DNA of 19,947 bases, taken from positions 1 to 19,947 of the forward strand of contig JBBRXJ010000068.1 of NCBI GenBank assembly GCA_038248505.1, in the 5' to 3' direction. The notes under the pieces are model-generated. The model searched no databases. It had not been told where the DNA came from and worked only from the letters and a program-made list of their open reading frames with translations. Made by a program: the position numbers and the translations under genes. This stretch comes from JBBRXJ01 sp038248505 (GTDB taxonomy: Bacteria; Bacteroidota; Bacteroidia; Bacteroidales; JBBRXJ01). Below are positions 8,703-18,517 of this stretch, one piece after another; the stretch's first letter is position 1; every line of letters starts with the position of its first letter.

Positions 8703-10241
8703 ATGTTGGTTAAGACTTATGGGAGTGCTGTTTATGGTATCGATGCTACCACTATTACGATAGAAGTAAATATATCCATTGGCATAAATTTTTTTATTGT
8801 AGGCCTACCCGATAGTGCTGTAAAAGAGAGCCAGCAGCGAATTGATTCAGCATTGCGTTATTGTGGTTATAAGCTACCAGGTAAAAAGGTGGTTATAAAT
8901 ATGGCCCCTGCTGATATTCGTAAAGAAGGATCGGCCTACGATTTGCCTCTTGCCATCGGTATTTTAGCCGCACATGAAGAACTTAAATCAGATATGCTTA
9001 GCACGCATATTATTATGGGTGAATTATCGCTCGATGGTGGCGTAAAGCCTATAAATGGAGTGTTGCCCATTGCTATTAACGCGCGTGATGAGGGTTTTAA
9101 AGGAATTATTTTGCCCGAGGAGAATGCGCGTGAAGCTGCTGTGGTGAACGGATTAAATGTATATGGGGTAAAAAATCTTCGCGAAGTGATTGAACTGCTT
9201 GATGGAATATTTGTACCTGAACCAATTATTGTTGATATTGAAAAAGAATTCATGCTTAGCCATGCGGGTTGTGATATGGATTTTGGTGATGTGAAGGGGC
9301 AAGAAAATGTAAAGCGTGCTCTCGAAATTGCTGCTGCTGGTGGTCATAATATTTTATTAATTGGTCCTCCAGGTGCAGGTAAGACAATGCTTGCAAAACG
9401 TATCCCTACAATTTTACCACCGCTCACAATTGACGAAGCTCTTGAAACAACGAAAATTCATTCGGTTGCCGGAAAGATTGATAAAAATACATCACTCATG
9501 GCTATGCGTCCGTTTCGTAGTCCACATCATACAATTTCAGATGTTGCTTTAGTTGGTGGTGGTTCTTTTCCGCAACCTGGTGAAATATCATTGGCACATA
9601 ATGGTGTTCTCTTTTTGGATGAGCTGCCTGAATTTAAAAGAACGGTACTCGAAGTGATGCGCCAACCTTTAGAAGATCGCCTGATAACCATTAGCCGAGC
9701 ACGTTTCACAGTGGATTATCCAGCTAGCTTTATGCTCGTAGCATCCATGAATCCTTGCCCTTGCGGATATTTTAATCATCCCGAAAAAGATTGTCTCTGT
9801 GGTCCTGGTATGGTTCAAAAATATCTAAGTCGTATATCTGGTCCTTTACTTGATCGCATCGATATCCATCTTGAAGTTACTCCTGTACCTTTTGAAAAGC
9901 TTGCTGAATATAAGCAAACAGAAAATAGTCATGATATTCGTGAGCGCGTTTTATTAGCCCGATTAATTCAAAATAAAAGGTATGAGATGTACAAAGGCAT
10001 TCATTCGAATTCTCAAATTAGTAGCAAGCTTATTCGACAGTACTGCCGACTTGATGAAACAGCCTCTGCTATGCTTAAAAATGCGATGGAAAAATTGGGT
10101 CTTTCTGCTAGAGCCTATGACCGAATTTTAAAGGTGTCGCGTACCATTGCAGATCTCGAAAAAGCAGATGATATTCAATCGCATCATATTGCCGAAGCTA
10201 TTCATTATAGAAGTTTAGATCGATCGAATTGGGGAAATTAA
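8703..10241 (+). CDS. comM: ComM/YifB family Mg chelatase-like AAA+ ATPase
   Basis: This 512-residue protein has the normal ComM length and layout. The N-terminal domain starts 'MLVKTYGSAVYGIDA' and carries 'GLPDSAVKES'. It is followed by a chelatase-type AAA+ core with Walker A GPPGAGKT at residues 221-228, Walker B and DELPEF at 301-311, the FRSPHHTISD motif (271-280), and the cysteine-rich MNPCPCGY plus CLCGPG segment (349-369) typical of ComM. The C-terminal helical domain ends with 'RAYDRILKVSRTIADL'. ComM forms hexameric rings that drive branch migration during integration of incoming DNA in natural transformation. Older annotations call it a magnesium chelatase, which it is not. An out-of-frame ATG lies 5 bases upstream at 8698; the conserved N-terminus fixes the start at 8703. 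It converges on hrpB with an 11-base gap. Confidence 0.95.
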   Translation: MLVKTYGSAVYGIDATTITIEVNISIGINFFIVGLPDSAVKESQQRIDSALRYCGYKLPGKKVVINMAPADIRKEGSAYDLPLAIGILAAHEELKSDMLSTHIIMGELSLDGGVKPINGVLPIAINARDEGFKGIILPEENAREAAVVNGLNVYGVKNLREVIELLDGIFVPEPIIVDIEKEFMLSHAGCDMDFGDVKGQENVKRALEIAAAGGHNILLIGPPGAGKTMLAKRIPTILPPLTIDEALETTKIHSVAGKIDKNTSLMAMRPFRSPHHTISDVALVGGGSFPQPGEISLAHNGVLFLDELPEFKRTVLEVMRQPLEDRLITISRARFTVDYPASFMLVASMNPCPCGYFNHPEKDCLCGPGMVQKYLSRISGPLLDRIDIHLEVTPVPFEKLAEYKQTENSHDIRERVLLARLIQNKRYEMYKGIHSNSQISSKLIRQYCRLDETASAMLKNAMEKLGLSARAYDRILKVSRTIADLEKADDIQSHHIAEAIHYRSLDRSNWGN

Positions 10242-10252
10242 ATTGGTCTTGC

Positions 10253-12742
10253 TTATTTCACATTCCTTTTTTTGGCTCCTCTTATTGCTTCGGCCGTCCA
10301 TGGGTCATCGGGCCATGAGTGTCGAGGGTAGCGGATTCGCAAATCTTTTTTTACTTCAAAATAGGTTTTATTCCAAAAGCTGCGTAGGTCGCTTGTAACT
10401 TGTACGGGCTTATAGCCAGGCGATAAAAGATGTAAGACAACGGGTGTTCTTCCTTCGTTAATAATGGGTGTATCAGCGAGTCCAAACATCTCTTGCAATC
10501 GTGCAGCAAGTATGGGTGCATCACCATTTGATAGATATTTAATAGATATAAATGAACCGCTGGGGACTTCAATTTTTGTTGGTGCTAATAGGTCAAGATT
10601 TGATTGTTTCTCCCAGCCAATATGGTTTTGTAAGATATTTAAAAGCTGAATCTTTTTAAGATCATCTGGTTTTTTTATTTCGTTTAAATAGAGAGAAAGC
10701 CACTCTGCATTTGTTTGAAGAAGTGCTGTGATACTTACGTCAGGCCAATTATCATTGGGTCGCCATTTTCGTAAACATAAAATTCTGTTTTGCCATTGTG
10801 TTACTTCTTCGTTAAAGTCGAGTAGTGTTTCTCCTTCTTTTTTTAATGCTTCTGATATTGCTTTTGCTTTATGTTTTTCGTCAGGTGCAGGGAGGGGTTT
10901 CGATTGTAAAGTAATGCTGCCAATGCGTAAGTCTTTGCTAGCAATGAGTCCTCCTTTGCGTGTATCCCATGTAATTATTTCATGTTCTTTTACAAGTGGG
11001 GCAAGGTCTTGTGGGTTTAGGGGAGAGGCCAAAAATATTTTCCCCATCCCACTACGTGCATCTAAATGAGCAACAGCAAGCCATGGCTCATGTGCTAAAT
11101 CGTCTTTATGACCAGCCATTACACATGTTCCATTCGATAACTGATATTGTGCGTTATTACCTGGTCGAGCACAGGCAATGCGTTCAGGATAAGCGTAAAC
11201 TAGAAGCAATCCAGTATCGTATGGGTCAAAAGCACTGTTGTCGGCATCAATATTAAAAAGTTTCCGATACGATGATGCTACTTTTTCAACGCGCGTCATA
11301 TTGCGCCCTAAATTCTGCCGATGTCTTTGTTTGCGCAATTCCTCAATACGACGGTTGATATCAATTCCCGCATCACGTCCGAGTGGGTCGCGTTCCTCCA
11401 GAACGGCTGCTAAATCAGTGGCTTGTTGTAATAGTTTATCATTACCTGCCATTAGTAACATGTGAGCTATTCGAGGGTGGCAGGGTAAATTGCGAATCTT
11501 TCGGCCTTGTTCTGTAATTCTTCCGTTTTGCAATGCATCTAATTGATGAAGTACTTCACTAGCTTGTGCAAGTGTTGCTTTTGGTGGTGGTGTAAGCCAT
11601 GTTAATTGTTGGATATCAAGAATACCCCATTCGGCCATATCGAGAACGAGTGAGGCTAAGTCGGCTTCAAGTATTTCGGGCATGCGGTGTTCAGCCATTC
11701 TTTCGTGTGTAGCTTTCGACCACATACGATAGCACACTCCTGGCGATAGGCGTCCCGCACGCCCTGCACGCTGATCGGCCGATGCTTTTGATATTTCAAT
11801 AGTTTCAAGACGTGATAAACCCGATTTGGGGTCGAATTTTGCCGTGCGCCCGTAACCAGTATCTATTACAATACGTATTCCTTCAATGGTTAAACTTGTT
11901 TCGGCAATGGAAGTGGCTAATACAATTTTTCGTTTTCCATTCGTATCAGGAAAGATAGCTTTGTTTTGTAAAGCCATTGGTAACTGGCCATATAGAGGAC
12001 ATATTGAAAATCCTTTTAAAGTTGTCTTTAGTATTTCCTCACATTTTCGAATTTCACCTTCGCCTGGAAAAAACACCAACGCATCTCCTTCTTGTTCATT
12101 CACAGCTTTCTTGATGATTTGAGCCGTCATTTCTGGGAGCATCATTAGGTCTCGTTCTCCTGTAAATCTTATCTCAACAGGATATTGTTTTCCCTTACTC
12201 TCAACCATAGTTGCCTTTAAAACCGTTTGTAAGCGCTCAATGTCAAGTGTTGCTGACATAACCATAATGCGTAGGTCGGGACGCAAAATCGTTTGAACTT
12301 CACGACATAAGGCGAGCGCAACATCAGCATATATGCTACGTTCGTGAAACTCATCAAAAATCACCATCCCTACATTTTCGAGAGCATTATCGCTTAATAG
12401 CATGCGGGTTAAAATTCCTTCCGTGAGCACTTCAATTTGTGTCGTCTGTCCTACTTGATTTTCAAAGCGAATGCGATAACCTACCGATTGACCAATCGCT
12501 TCCCCAAGTAACGATGCCATTCGAGCAACAATGGTTTTTGCAGCCAAACGCCGAGGCTCAAGCATCAGAATCTTTTTGCCATTTAACCAAGGTTCATTGA
12601 TGAGGGCTAGTGGCAATAGAGTGCTTTTTCCTGCACCCGGTGGGGCACTCACAATTAAGGTGTTCTCTTTTAAAAGAATTTCCTTTATTTGTGGTATAAT
12701 TTCACCTATTGGCAGGTCGGTATTTAGAGGGTTGAAAAACAC
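10253..12742 (-). CDS. hrpB: ATP-dependent DEAH-box helicase HrpB
   Basis: This 829-residue protein matches HrpB in length and domain order. Helicase motif I is APPGAGKS (33-40), followed by 'LEPRRLAA' (Ia, 61-68), DEFH (II, 130-133), MSATLD (III, 162-167), 'LATSIAETSLTI' (275-286), 'DTGYGR' (294-299) and QRAGRAGR (VI, 324-331). A helicase-associated region follows, and the HrpB C-terminal domain ends in 'YPRHSWPDDPW'. HrpB is a DExH/DEAH helicase whose cellular RNA substrate is not well defined. The start is a GTG at 12742-12740; no in-frame ATG occurs between it and the upstream stop (12781-12779). The N-terminus then aligns well with the family ('LPIGEIIPQI'). It lies downstream of tsaD on the same strand with a 127-base gap. 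Confidence 0.94.
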   Translation of the reverse strand: MFFNPLNTDLPIGEIIPQIKEILLKENTLIVSAPPGAGKSTLLPLALINEPWLNGKKILMLEPRRLAAKTIVARMASLLGEAIGQSVGYRIRFENQVGQTTQIEVLTEGILTRMLLSDNALENVGMVIFDEFHERSIYADVALALCREVQTILRPDLRIMVMSATLDIERLQTVLKATMVESKGKQYPVEIRFTGERDLMMLPEMTAQIIKKAVNEQEGDALVFFPGEGEIRKCEEILKTTLKGFSICPLYGQLPMALQNKAIFPDTNGKRKIVLATSIAETSLTIEGIRIVIDTGYGRTAKFDPKSGLSRLETIEISKASADQRAGRAGRLSPGVCYRMWSKATHERMAEHRMPEILEADLASLVLDMAEWGILDIQQLTWLTPPPKATLAQASEVLHQLDALQNGRITEQGRKIRNLPCHPRIAHMLLMAGNDKLLQQATDLAAVLEERDPLGRDAGIDINRRIEELRKQRHRQNLGRNMTRVEKVASSYRKLFNIDADNSAFDPYDTGLLLVYAYPERIACARPGNNAQYQLSNGTCVMAGHKDDLAHEPWLAVAHLDARSGMGKIFLASPLNPQDLAPLVKEHEIITWDTRKGGLIASKDLRIGSITLQSKPLPAPDEKHKAKAISEALKKEGETLLDFNEEVTQWQNRILCLRKWRPNDNWPDVSITALLQTNAEWLSLYLNEIKKPDDLKKIQLLNILQNHIGWEKQSNLDLLAPTKIEVPSGSFISIKYLSNGDAPILAARLQEMFGLADTPIINEGRTPVVLHLLSPGYKPVQVTSDLRSFWNKTYFEVKKDLRIRYPRHSWPDDPWTAEAIRGAKKRNVK

Positions 12743-12763
12743 GAAATGGTTAATGTTTAATGT

Positions 12764-12781
12764 TGATCGCCGTGGCGATTA
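12764..12781. other. Short stem-loop between tsaD and hrpB
   Basis: A stem of seven pairs (core ATCGC/GCGAT, plus outer T-A and G-T pairs) closes a CGTG tetraloop. It lies about 22 bases upstream of the hrpB GTG on the minus strand. No T-run follows it in either direction, so it is not a convincing intrinsic terminator. It could fold in the hrpB leader, or it could be chance. Confidence 0.3.
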
Positions 12782-12869
12782 TAAATGCTGAATGATGTCT
12801 GCCGCGGTTTAGATTGTCTTTAATAATAAGTAGAAACATTAGAGAGGATGAGGGACTAAATACGAGTCA

Positions 12870-13889
12870 CTAAAAATTAAATCTTGCCATGGGTTCAATA
12901 GTATGAGTTGAGAAATCATTGTTTAAATATTTGAAATATCCTGTAATAGCTATCATTGCTGCATTGTCTGTTGTGTAGCGCATTTCAGGTATGTGCATTT
13001 TCCAATTATTTTTTATTGCCTCATCTGTAAATGCTTTACGTATAGCTGAGTTTGCTGACACACCCCCAGCAAGAGCAATTTCTTTTATGCCTGTTTTTTT
13101 TGTGGCGGCTATTACTTTCTCTACTAAAATTTCAACGATACTTTTTTGTATGCTAGCACAAATGTCATTTTTGTTTTTTTCAATAAAATCAGGGTCTTCC
13201 TTTAATCTATCGCGTAAAAAGTACAGGAAGGACGTTTTAAGTCCACTAAAACTAAAGTCGAGATCAGCAATGCGAGGTTTTGCAAACGTAAATGCATTTG
13301 GATTACCATTTACAGCAAGTTTGTCAATAAATGGACCGCCAGGGTAGGGTAAACCAATCGTTTTGGCGCATTTGTCAAATGCTTCGCCAGCAGCATCGTC
13401 AATGGTTTGACCAATAATCTCCATTTCTACTGGACTTTTAATTACTATTAGCTGTGTATGACCACCTGATACTAGTAAACAAAGAAAAGGGTAGTTTGGA
13501 TGTATTTTCTCTTTTCCAATCTCTTTTATAAAATGCACTAAAATATGACCTTTTAGATGGTTTACTTCAATTAGAGGAATGTTGCGTCCTAGTGCAAAGC
13601 CTTTGGCAAATGATGTTCCAACTAATAGTGATCCTAGTAATCCAGGACCTCTCGTAAAAGCAATGGCAGAAATAGCATCTTTGTTAATACCTGCCTTTTT
13701 AATGGCCGTATCTACTACGGGTATTATGTTTGCCTGATGCGCCCGCGATGCGAGTTCCGGCACCACGCCTCCGTATAGACGGTGAATGTCTTGATTGGCA
13801 ATAGCATTCGATAAGATATAGCCATCCTGAATTATGGCTGCCGAGGTATCGTCGCAGGAGGACTCTATTCCGAGTATTGTTGTGCTCAT
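12870..13889 (-). CDS. tsaD: tRNA N6-adenosine threonylcarbamoyltransferase TsaD
   Basis: This 339-residue protein has the usual TsaD length. Visible family signatures are 'GIESSCDDTS' (7-16), 'GGVVPELASRAH' (40-51), 'TRGPGLLGSLLVG' (79-91), metal-binding His111 and His115 in NHLKGH, 'LLVSGGHTQL' (138-147), 'DDAAGEAFDK' (164-173), 'YPGGP' (182-186), 'FSFSGLKT' (212-219), 'ALAGGVSAN' (272-280) and the metal-binding Asp308 in TTDNAA. TsaD transfers the threonylcarbamoyl group from TC-AMP to A37 of ANN-decoding tRNAs (t6A), together with TsaB and TsaE, in the cytoplasm. It is normally essential. It is divergent from tamB, sharing a short AT-rich intergenic region with an 11-T run. The ATG start is fixed by the family N-terminus. 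Confidence 0.97.
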   Translation of the reverse strand: MSTTILGIESSCDDTSAAIIQDGYILSNAIANQDIHRLYGGVVPELASRAHQANIIPVVDTAIKKAGINKDAISAIAFTRGPGLLGSLLVGTSFAKGFALGRNIPLIEVNHLKGHILVHFIKEIGKEKIHPNYPFLCLLVSGGHTQLIVIKSPVEMEIIGQTIDDAAGEAFDKCAKTIGLPYPGGPFIDKLAVNGNPNAFTFAKPRIADLDFSFSGLKTSFLYFLRDRLKEDPDFIEKNKNDICASIQKSIVEILVEKVIAATKKTGIKEIALAGGVSANSAIRKAFTDEAIKNNWKMHIPEMRYTTDNAAMIAITGYFKYLNNDFSTHTIEPMARFNF

Positions 13890-13962
13890 TGGCCCGTTGG
13901 ATGACTGAGATTGTTTTTTTTTTTGTTACTTTGTGTAATATATGATATTATAGCACAAAACT

Positions 13963-16900
13963 ATTAAAAAAATCTCAAAAATATTAATACTTACGCTTTC
14001 ATTGTTGCTGTTGGCAATATTTGCGGCAGGCGTAATTTTTGTGCGTAATGAAAAGATGCAGACGGCATTGGTACGTAGTTTGTTAACTGATTTATCTGTA
14101 AAAACGGGTGCTACCTTTAAATTTTCAGGTCTTAAGTATCATTTCTTTAATACAATGCAAATTGATAGCCTTTGTGTTTTAAAAGCTAATAATGACACTA
14201 TTATCTGGGTAGAGCGTATTGACGTTTCTATACGTGGGATTAATTTTAAAAAACGTCATGTTAGTTTTGGTAATGCCAAGGTGGATCATCTAAGAATGCA
14301 TGTATCTGCTGATTCTCTCGGCTGGGTTAATTTTCAATTTATTTTAGATTCTCTTAGAAGTAAATCTACCGATAGTATCACTAAACCTTGGACTTTAGGA
14401 TTTCGTGAAATCAATATTTCAAGAACTGCCTTCGATTTTAAGGGTTATGGCGCATTGCCTGATAATGCCGGACAGTTTAATTCATTGCACATTGTGCTGA
14501 ATAATATTAATGCAGAAATTCAAAATCTAGAAATGGGACGCGGTGTAAAAATGCGTGTACGTAATTTAAGTTTTGATGATCGCTGTGGAATGATTATTTC
14601 AAATTTAAGTACAGGTTTTGAAGTTAATCCTGGAGGGATGGGGTTTACTGATTTATCTCTACTTACTGGGCATACTCAACTGTACGCCGATTTTTTATAT
14701 TTCACACATGATTCATGGAGTGATTGGGGTAAAGGTCGTTTTTATTCAAAAGTTTTTATAAACGCTTCCATGTTGCCTTCACAAATTGATTTTGATGATA
14801 TGGTTTATGTTATCCCGGCATTAAAGGGTTTGCACGTTAGCCCAATTTTGTCGGGTCGTATTCGTGGTACTTTTGACAACCTAAACGTTTCTGGTTTATC
14901 TCTTAAAACCGGTTTGAATACAGAAGTAAATGGAGATCTTAATATTATGGGGCTACCGAATGCTGCACAGTCATATATTTATTATAATATTCGGAAACTG
15001 ATTACAACGGCTGGCGATATTGAGGCCTTGGATATTTCTGATAAAACAAGAAAAAAAATAATGCTTCCGGAAAATATTCATAAGCTCGGTCGAATATTAT
15101 TTAAAGGAAAATTTACCGGTTTTTATGATGACTTTGTTGCTTACGGAACACTCAAAACATCTCTGGGTACTATTCGTACTGACGTGTCGCTTAGCCCAGA
15201 TAGTCTGAGCCATATTGGTATGGAAGGTCGAGTAATTACAGAAGCATTTGATATAGGAAAATTTATTGATAATGCAATGGTTGGTAAGATATCAACAAAT
15301 CTTAGTGTTAACGGAGTATTTGGATCAAAGAAAGGTATTAATGCATCCATGAATGGAACAGTATTTGATATCACACTGAATAATTATAATTATAAAAATA
15401 TTCAATTAAATGGGAATTTAAATGAAAAGAAATATGAAGGACAGATGAGTATTGACGATCCAAATCTAGTTCTTAATTTTAATGGAAGTTTTAATTTAAG
15501 TAAGTTCTTGCCCGAGTTCAATTGTAGAGTATTTATACAAAAGGCAAATTTGTATCCGCTTCATATTATTAAAAATGACTCATTAGTATCTTTATCATGC
15601 GAGGTACTTGCAGATTTTGTAAACGGAGATACAGGTACCCTTAATGGTGAGATAAAATTAGTAAATGCTATTTTGACAAGAACGGAAGGTTCTCTTAACG
15701 TGAAAGATTTCTACTTATATACGTTAAATAAAATGGATACAAATCAAATTATTTTACGTTCTGATTATGCTGATGCTATTTTGTCAGGTCGTTATAATTT
15801 CTCTCAGCTAGTGAGTTCCTTTAAAGGCCTTATGAATACATATCTCCCAGCATACTTTAATTATAAATACAAAATACCTATTGATTCATCAAATAATTTT
15901 AATCTTCAGGTAAAACTTAAAAATACCGATAATATCCTTAAGTTCTTTTATCCTAAACTTCGTATATCTGAAAATTCCTATTTGTCGGCTAATTACAAAC
16001 CTAACCAGAAGCTGGTGTCTCTTGATTTTTTTGCCGATCAGTTGATTTTTAACCAGCGTGAATTATTTGATTTAAAGATTAATGCCATAACAAATACGAA
16101 AAGTAATTCGTTTGATGTAAGCATCTCAACGGATGAGTTTGTTTATTCTGATAAGCTAAGTTTTGATCAGCTAAAAGTATCCGCTAAAACTAAAAATAAT
16201 CAAATTGACTTGTCAGCTCATTGGCTAAATGTTGATACAATTCAGAATGAAGGACAGATGACTGCTAGTGTTAATGTTAAAAGTGATACTACGCGAAATG
16301 TTCCTTGGTATGATATAGAAATGTTTCCTTCAAAAATTATGTTTAAACAAATTAATTATGAAATTGATCATTGCCATATAAATAAAGATACAAGTGCATG
16401 GACTTTCAATGATTTCCGTTTTTATATTGATAAGCATAGTTTGATTGCAAACGGTGTTATTTCAAATAATCCTGACGATGCTTTGAATATGTCTTTTAAT
16501 GAAATAGATCTTAATTCATTTAATATTTTTGCACGTACGAAACGAATTGAAATTAATGGAATGTTATCAGGTACTGCAGTTTTAAAAAATCTATATCATG
16601 AACCATTATTTACAACCGACCTTAGTGTTGATACATTCTACCTTAATAAAGAAGAAATTGGTAAGACGTATATTATTTCAAATTGGAACAGTCAGGATCA
16701 ACGTATTAATTTCAATGTAACAGGAATGCGTGGCGCTCTTAAAACTATTGAAATGGAAGGGAGTTATGTTCCGAAAACCGATTTTCTTGACGTATCAATT
16801 GATTTAAATAAGCTTCGTTTGAATATCTTAAATCCTTATCTGGGAGCTATTTTAAAAGATATTAGAGGACTTGCATCGGGTAAAGCTCAAGTGAATGGCA

Positions 16901-18423
16901 AGATGAATGACTTGCATTTAAATGGAGAATTACTTGTTCAAAAGGGTTCATTTATTGTAGATGTAATAAAGACAAAATATAGCTTTACCACTAGTATTAA
17001 AGCGCTTGATAATAAGTTGCTTTTTGAAAATGCTCTCTTTAATGATCCTAATGGAGCTTCGGCTTATCTTAATGGTTTTGTTTTTTTTGATAAACTAAAA
17101 AGCATTAATATGGATTTAACCATAAGCGCTACCAATTTTATGGGCTTAAATACCAAACAAAAAGATAATGAATTATTCTATGGCACTATTTATGCAAGTG
17201 GTGTGGTTACTATAAAAGGTCCACCGCAGAAAGTGATCATGGAAGTATCTGCAAAAACAGAAGCAAAATCAGAATTTTATATTTCAATGACCTCGGGCGA
17301 AGATGTAACGGAAAAGAATTTCATTAAATTTGTGGGACATCAGCCTATTGAAATTAAAAAAAATAGAATTCAAAAAGAGAAGTTGGATATTGAACCTTCA
17401 GGCTTTGAATTAAAAATGGATATTGAAGCAACTCCATTGGTTAAAATGGAAATTATTTTCGATCCTAAAGTGGGTGATGTAATTAGAGGAAATGGTAAAG
17501 GAAATTTAAAAATGGATTATGGTCCTGCCGGTTTTAATATCTATGGCACCTATGAAATTGAAAAGGGAGACTATTTATTTACATTACAAAATCTTATTAA
17601 TAAAAAATTCGAGGTTGAAAAAGGAGGCTCAATTACATGGAATGGTGACGTTTACGAGGCTGTAATAAATATGGTTGCGGTTTATAAACTCAAGGCGCCA
17701 CTAAGTAATTTATTGAACGACACTGCGCAAGTATATAAAAAAAGAGTGCCAGTAGAGTGTCGTATTTCTCTTGATCAGAAATTAATGAAGCCTGAAATTT
17801 CTTATGATATTAGCTTTCCTACATTAGATGCAGAAACCATAAATCGTATTGAGTCGGCAATAAATACAGATGAGAAGAAAAGTGAACAGTTCTTATCATT
17901 AATTGTTTTAAATAATTTCTACAAAGATCAAAATGCATCAGGAGCTATTCAACAAAATAATTATGATATGGGTGTTGCTGGAGCTGGTGTTACGGCTACT
18001 GAATTGCTATCAAATCAATTAAGTAATTGGTTTTCGCAAATTAGTGATGATGTTGATGTGGGCGTTAATTGGAGACCTGGAAATGAAGTAAGTACCGATG
18101 AAGTTGAACTGGCACTTACTACTCACTTACTAAATGACAGAGTAAGTATTAACGGGAATTTAGATGTGGGCGGGAATCAAACGACTACTTCGAGTACCAA
18201 CTCAACCTCAAATATTGTGGGCGATTTTAATGTTGATGTTAAGCTAAATAAAAAGGGAACAATTAGCGTTAAAGCTTTTAATAAGGAGAATGATAAACTC
18301 ATTTATGAAAACTCACAGTACACACAGGGGGTTGGTTTGGTTTATAGAGAAGAGTTTAACTCGGTTGGTGATTTGGTTAATAAGTATTGGCGTATTATTA
18401 CTGGGCAGAAGAAGGAGAACTGA
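13963..18423 (+). CDS. tamB: TamB family translocation/assembly module protein (DUF490), probable ATT start
   Basis: This protein of about 1486 residues has an N-terminal membrane anchor, a very long beta-rich AsmA/TamB-type body, and a C-terminal TamB (DUF490) domain. The C-terminal part (about 16880-18400) shows 'GKAQVNGKMNDLHLNGEL', 'YGPAGFNIYGTYEIEKGDY', 'LLSNQLSNWFSQISDDVDVG' and 'GLVYREEF', typical of the family. TamB proteins are inner-membrane-anchored bridges to outer-membrane BamA/TamA-type barrels and act in envelope assembly and lipid transport. Start choice: no ATG fits. A stop (TAG 13951-13953) bounds the frame. From ATT at 13963 the protein reads MKKISKILILTLSLLLLAIF, a textbook signal anchor. 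The alternative TTG at 14002 (1473 residues) loses the basic residues and half of the anchor. The only in-frame ATG (13942) is followed three codons later by the TAG. The divergent tsaD/tamB pair is a familiar Bacteroidota layout. Confidence 0.88.
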   Translation: MKKISKILILTLSLLLLAIFAAGVIFVRNEKMQTALVRSLLTDLSVKTGATFKFSGLKYHFFNTMQIDSLCVLKANNDTIIWVERIDVSIRGINFKKRHVSFGNAKVDHLRMHVSADSLGWVNFQFILDSLRSKSTDSITKPWTLGFREINISRTAFDFKGYGALPDNAGQFNSLHIVLNNINAEIQNLEMGRGVKMRVRNLSFDDRCGMIISNLSTGFEVNPGGMGFTDLSLLTGHTQLYADFLYFTHDSWSDWGKGRFYSKVFINASMLPSQIDFDDMVYVIPALKGLHVSPILSGRIRGTFDNLNVSGLSLKTGLNTEVNGDLNIMGLPNAAQSYIYYNIRKLITTAGDIEALDISDKTRKKIMLPENIHKLGRILFKGKFTGFYDDFVAYGTLKTSLGTIRTDVSLSPDSLSHIGMEGRVITEAFDIGKFIDNAMVGKISTNLSVNGVFGSKKGINASMNGTVFDITLNNYNYKNIQLNGNLNEKKYEGQMSIDDPNLVLNFNGSFNLSKFLPEFNCRVFIQKANLYPLHIIKNDSLVSLSCEVLADFVNGDTGTLNGEIKLVNAILTRTEGSLNVKDFYLYTLNKMDTNQIILRSDYADAILSGRYNFSQLVSSFKGLMNTYLPAYFNYKYKIPIDSSNNFNLQVKLKNTDNILKFFYPKLRISENSYLSANYKPNQKLVSLDFFADQLIFNQRELFDLKINAITNTKSNSFDVSISTDEFVYSDKLSFDQLKVSAKTKNNQIDLSAHWLNVDTIQNEGQMTASVNVKSDTTRNVPWYDIEMFPSKIMFKQINYEIDHCHINKDTSAWTFNDFRFYIDKHSLIANGVISNNPDDALNMSFNEIDLNSFNIFARTKRIEINGMLSGTAVLKNLYHEPLFTTDLSVDTFYLNKEEIGKTYIISNWNSQDQRINFNVTGMRGALKTIEMEGSYVPKTDFLDVSIDLNKLRLNILNPYLGAILKDIRGLASGKAQVNGKMNDLHLNGELLVQKGSFIVDVIKTKYSFTTSIKALDNKLLFENALFNDPNGASAYLNGFVFFDKLKSINMDLTISATNFMGLNTKQKDNELFYGTIYASGVVTIKGPPQKVIMEVSAKTEAKSEFYISMTSGEDVTEKNFIKFVGHQPIEIKKNRIQKEKLDIEPSGFELKMDIEATPLVKMEIIFDPKVGDVIRGNGKGNLKMDYGPAGFNIYGTYEIEKGDYLFTLQNLINKKFEVEKGGSITWNGDVYEAVINMVAVYKLKAPLSNLLNDTAQVYKKRVPVECRISLDQKLMKPEISYDISFPTLDAETINRIESAINTDEKKSEQFLSLIVLNNFYKDQNASGAIQQNNYDMGVAGAGVTATELLSNQLSNWFSQISDDVDVGVNWRPGNEVSTDEVELALTTHLLNDRVSINGNLDVGGNQTTTSSTNSTSNIVGDFNVDVKLNKKGTISVKAFNKENDKLIYENSQYTQGVGLVYREEFNSVGDLVNKYWRIITGQKKEN

Positions 18424-18448
18424 TTATAGTATTAGTAATTTTGTCTGT

Positions 18449-18479
18449 AACCAACATTTAATCATTGGTTTCCCCTTTT
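18449..18479 (+). terminator. Possible intrinsic terminator after tamB
   Basis: AACCAA (18449-18454) and TTGGTT (18465-18470) form a 6-bp stem with a 10-base loop, followed by TCCCCTTTT. It lies 26 bases after the tamB stop and ahead of the exbB promoter region. The stem is short and AT-balanced, so the call is weak. Confidence 0.35.
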
Positions 18480-18517
18480 GAGTGCTATCCAAATTGGGTT
18501 ATTAACAAAGCTTAATT

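Noticed and set aside
8703..10241. Magnesium chelatase subunit
   Set aside because: Length, N-terminal domain and the cysteine motif fit ComM; no chlorophyll or cobalamin chelatase partners are nearby.
10242..10252. Bidirectional terminator between comM and hrpB
   Set aside because: The 11-base gap is too short to hold a hairpin and I found no clear one spanning the gene ends.
10728..11465. Overlapping plus-strand open frames opposite hrpB
   Set aside because: They lie entirely opposite a well-supported helicase gene and show no recognisable domain or start context.
12531..12791. Small plus-strand open frame across the hrpB start and leader
   Set aside because: It mostly mirrors the Walker A region of hrpB and has no recognisable product.
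12991..13347. 118-residue plus-strand open frame
   Set aside because: It is antisense to conserved tsaD motifs and lacks any protein-family feature.
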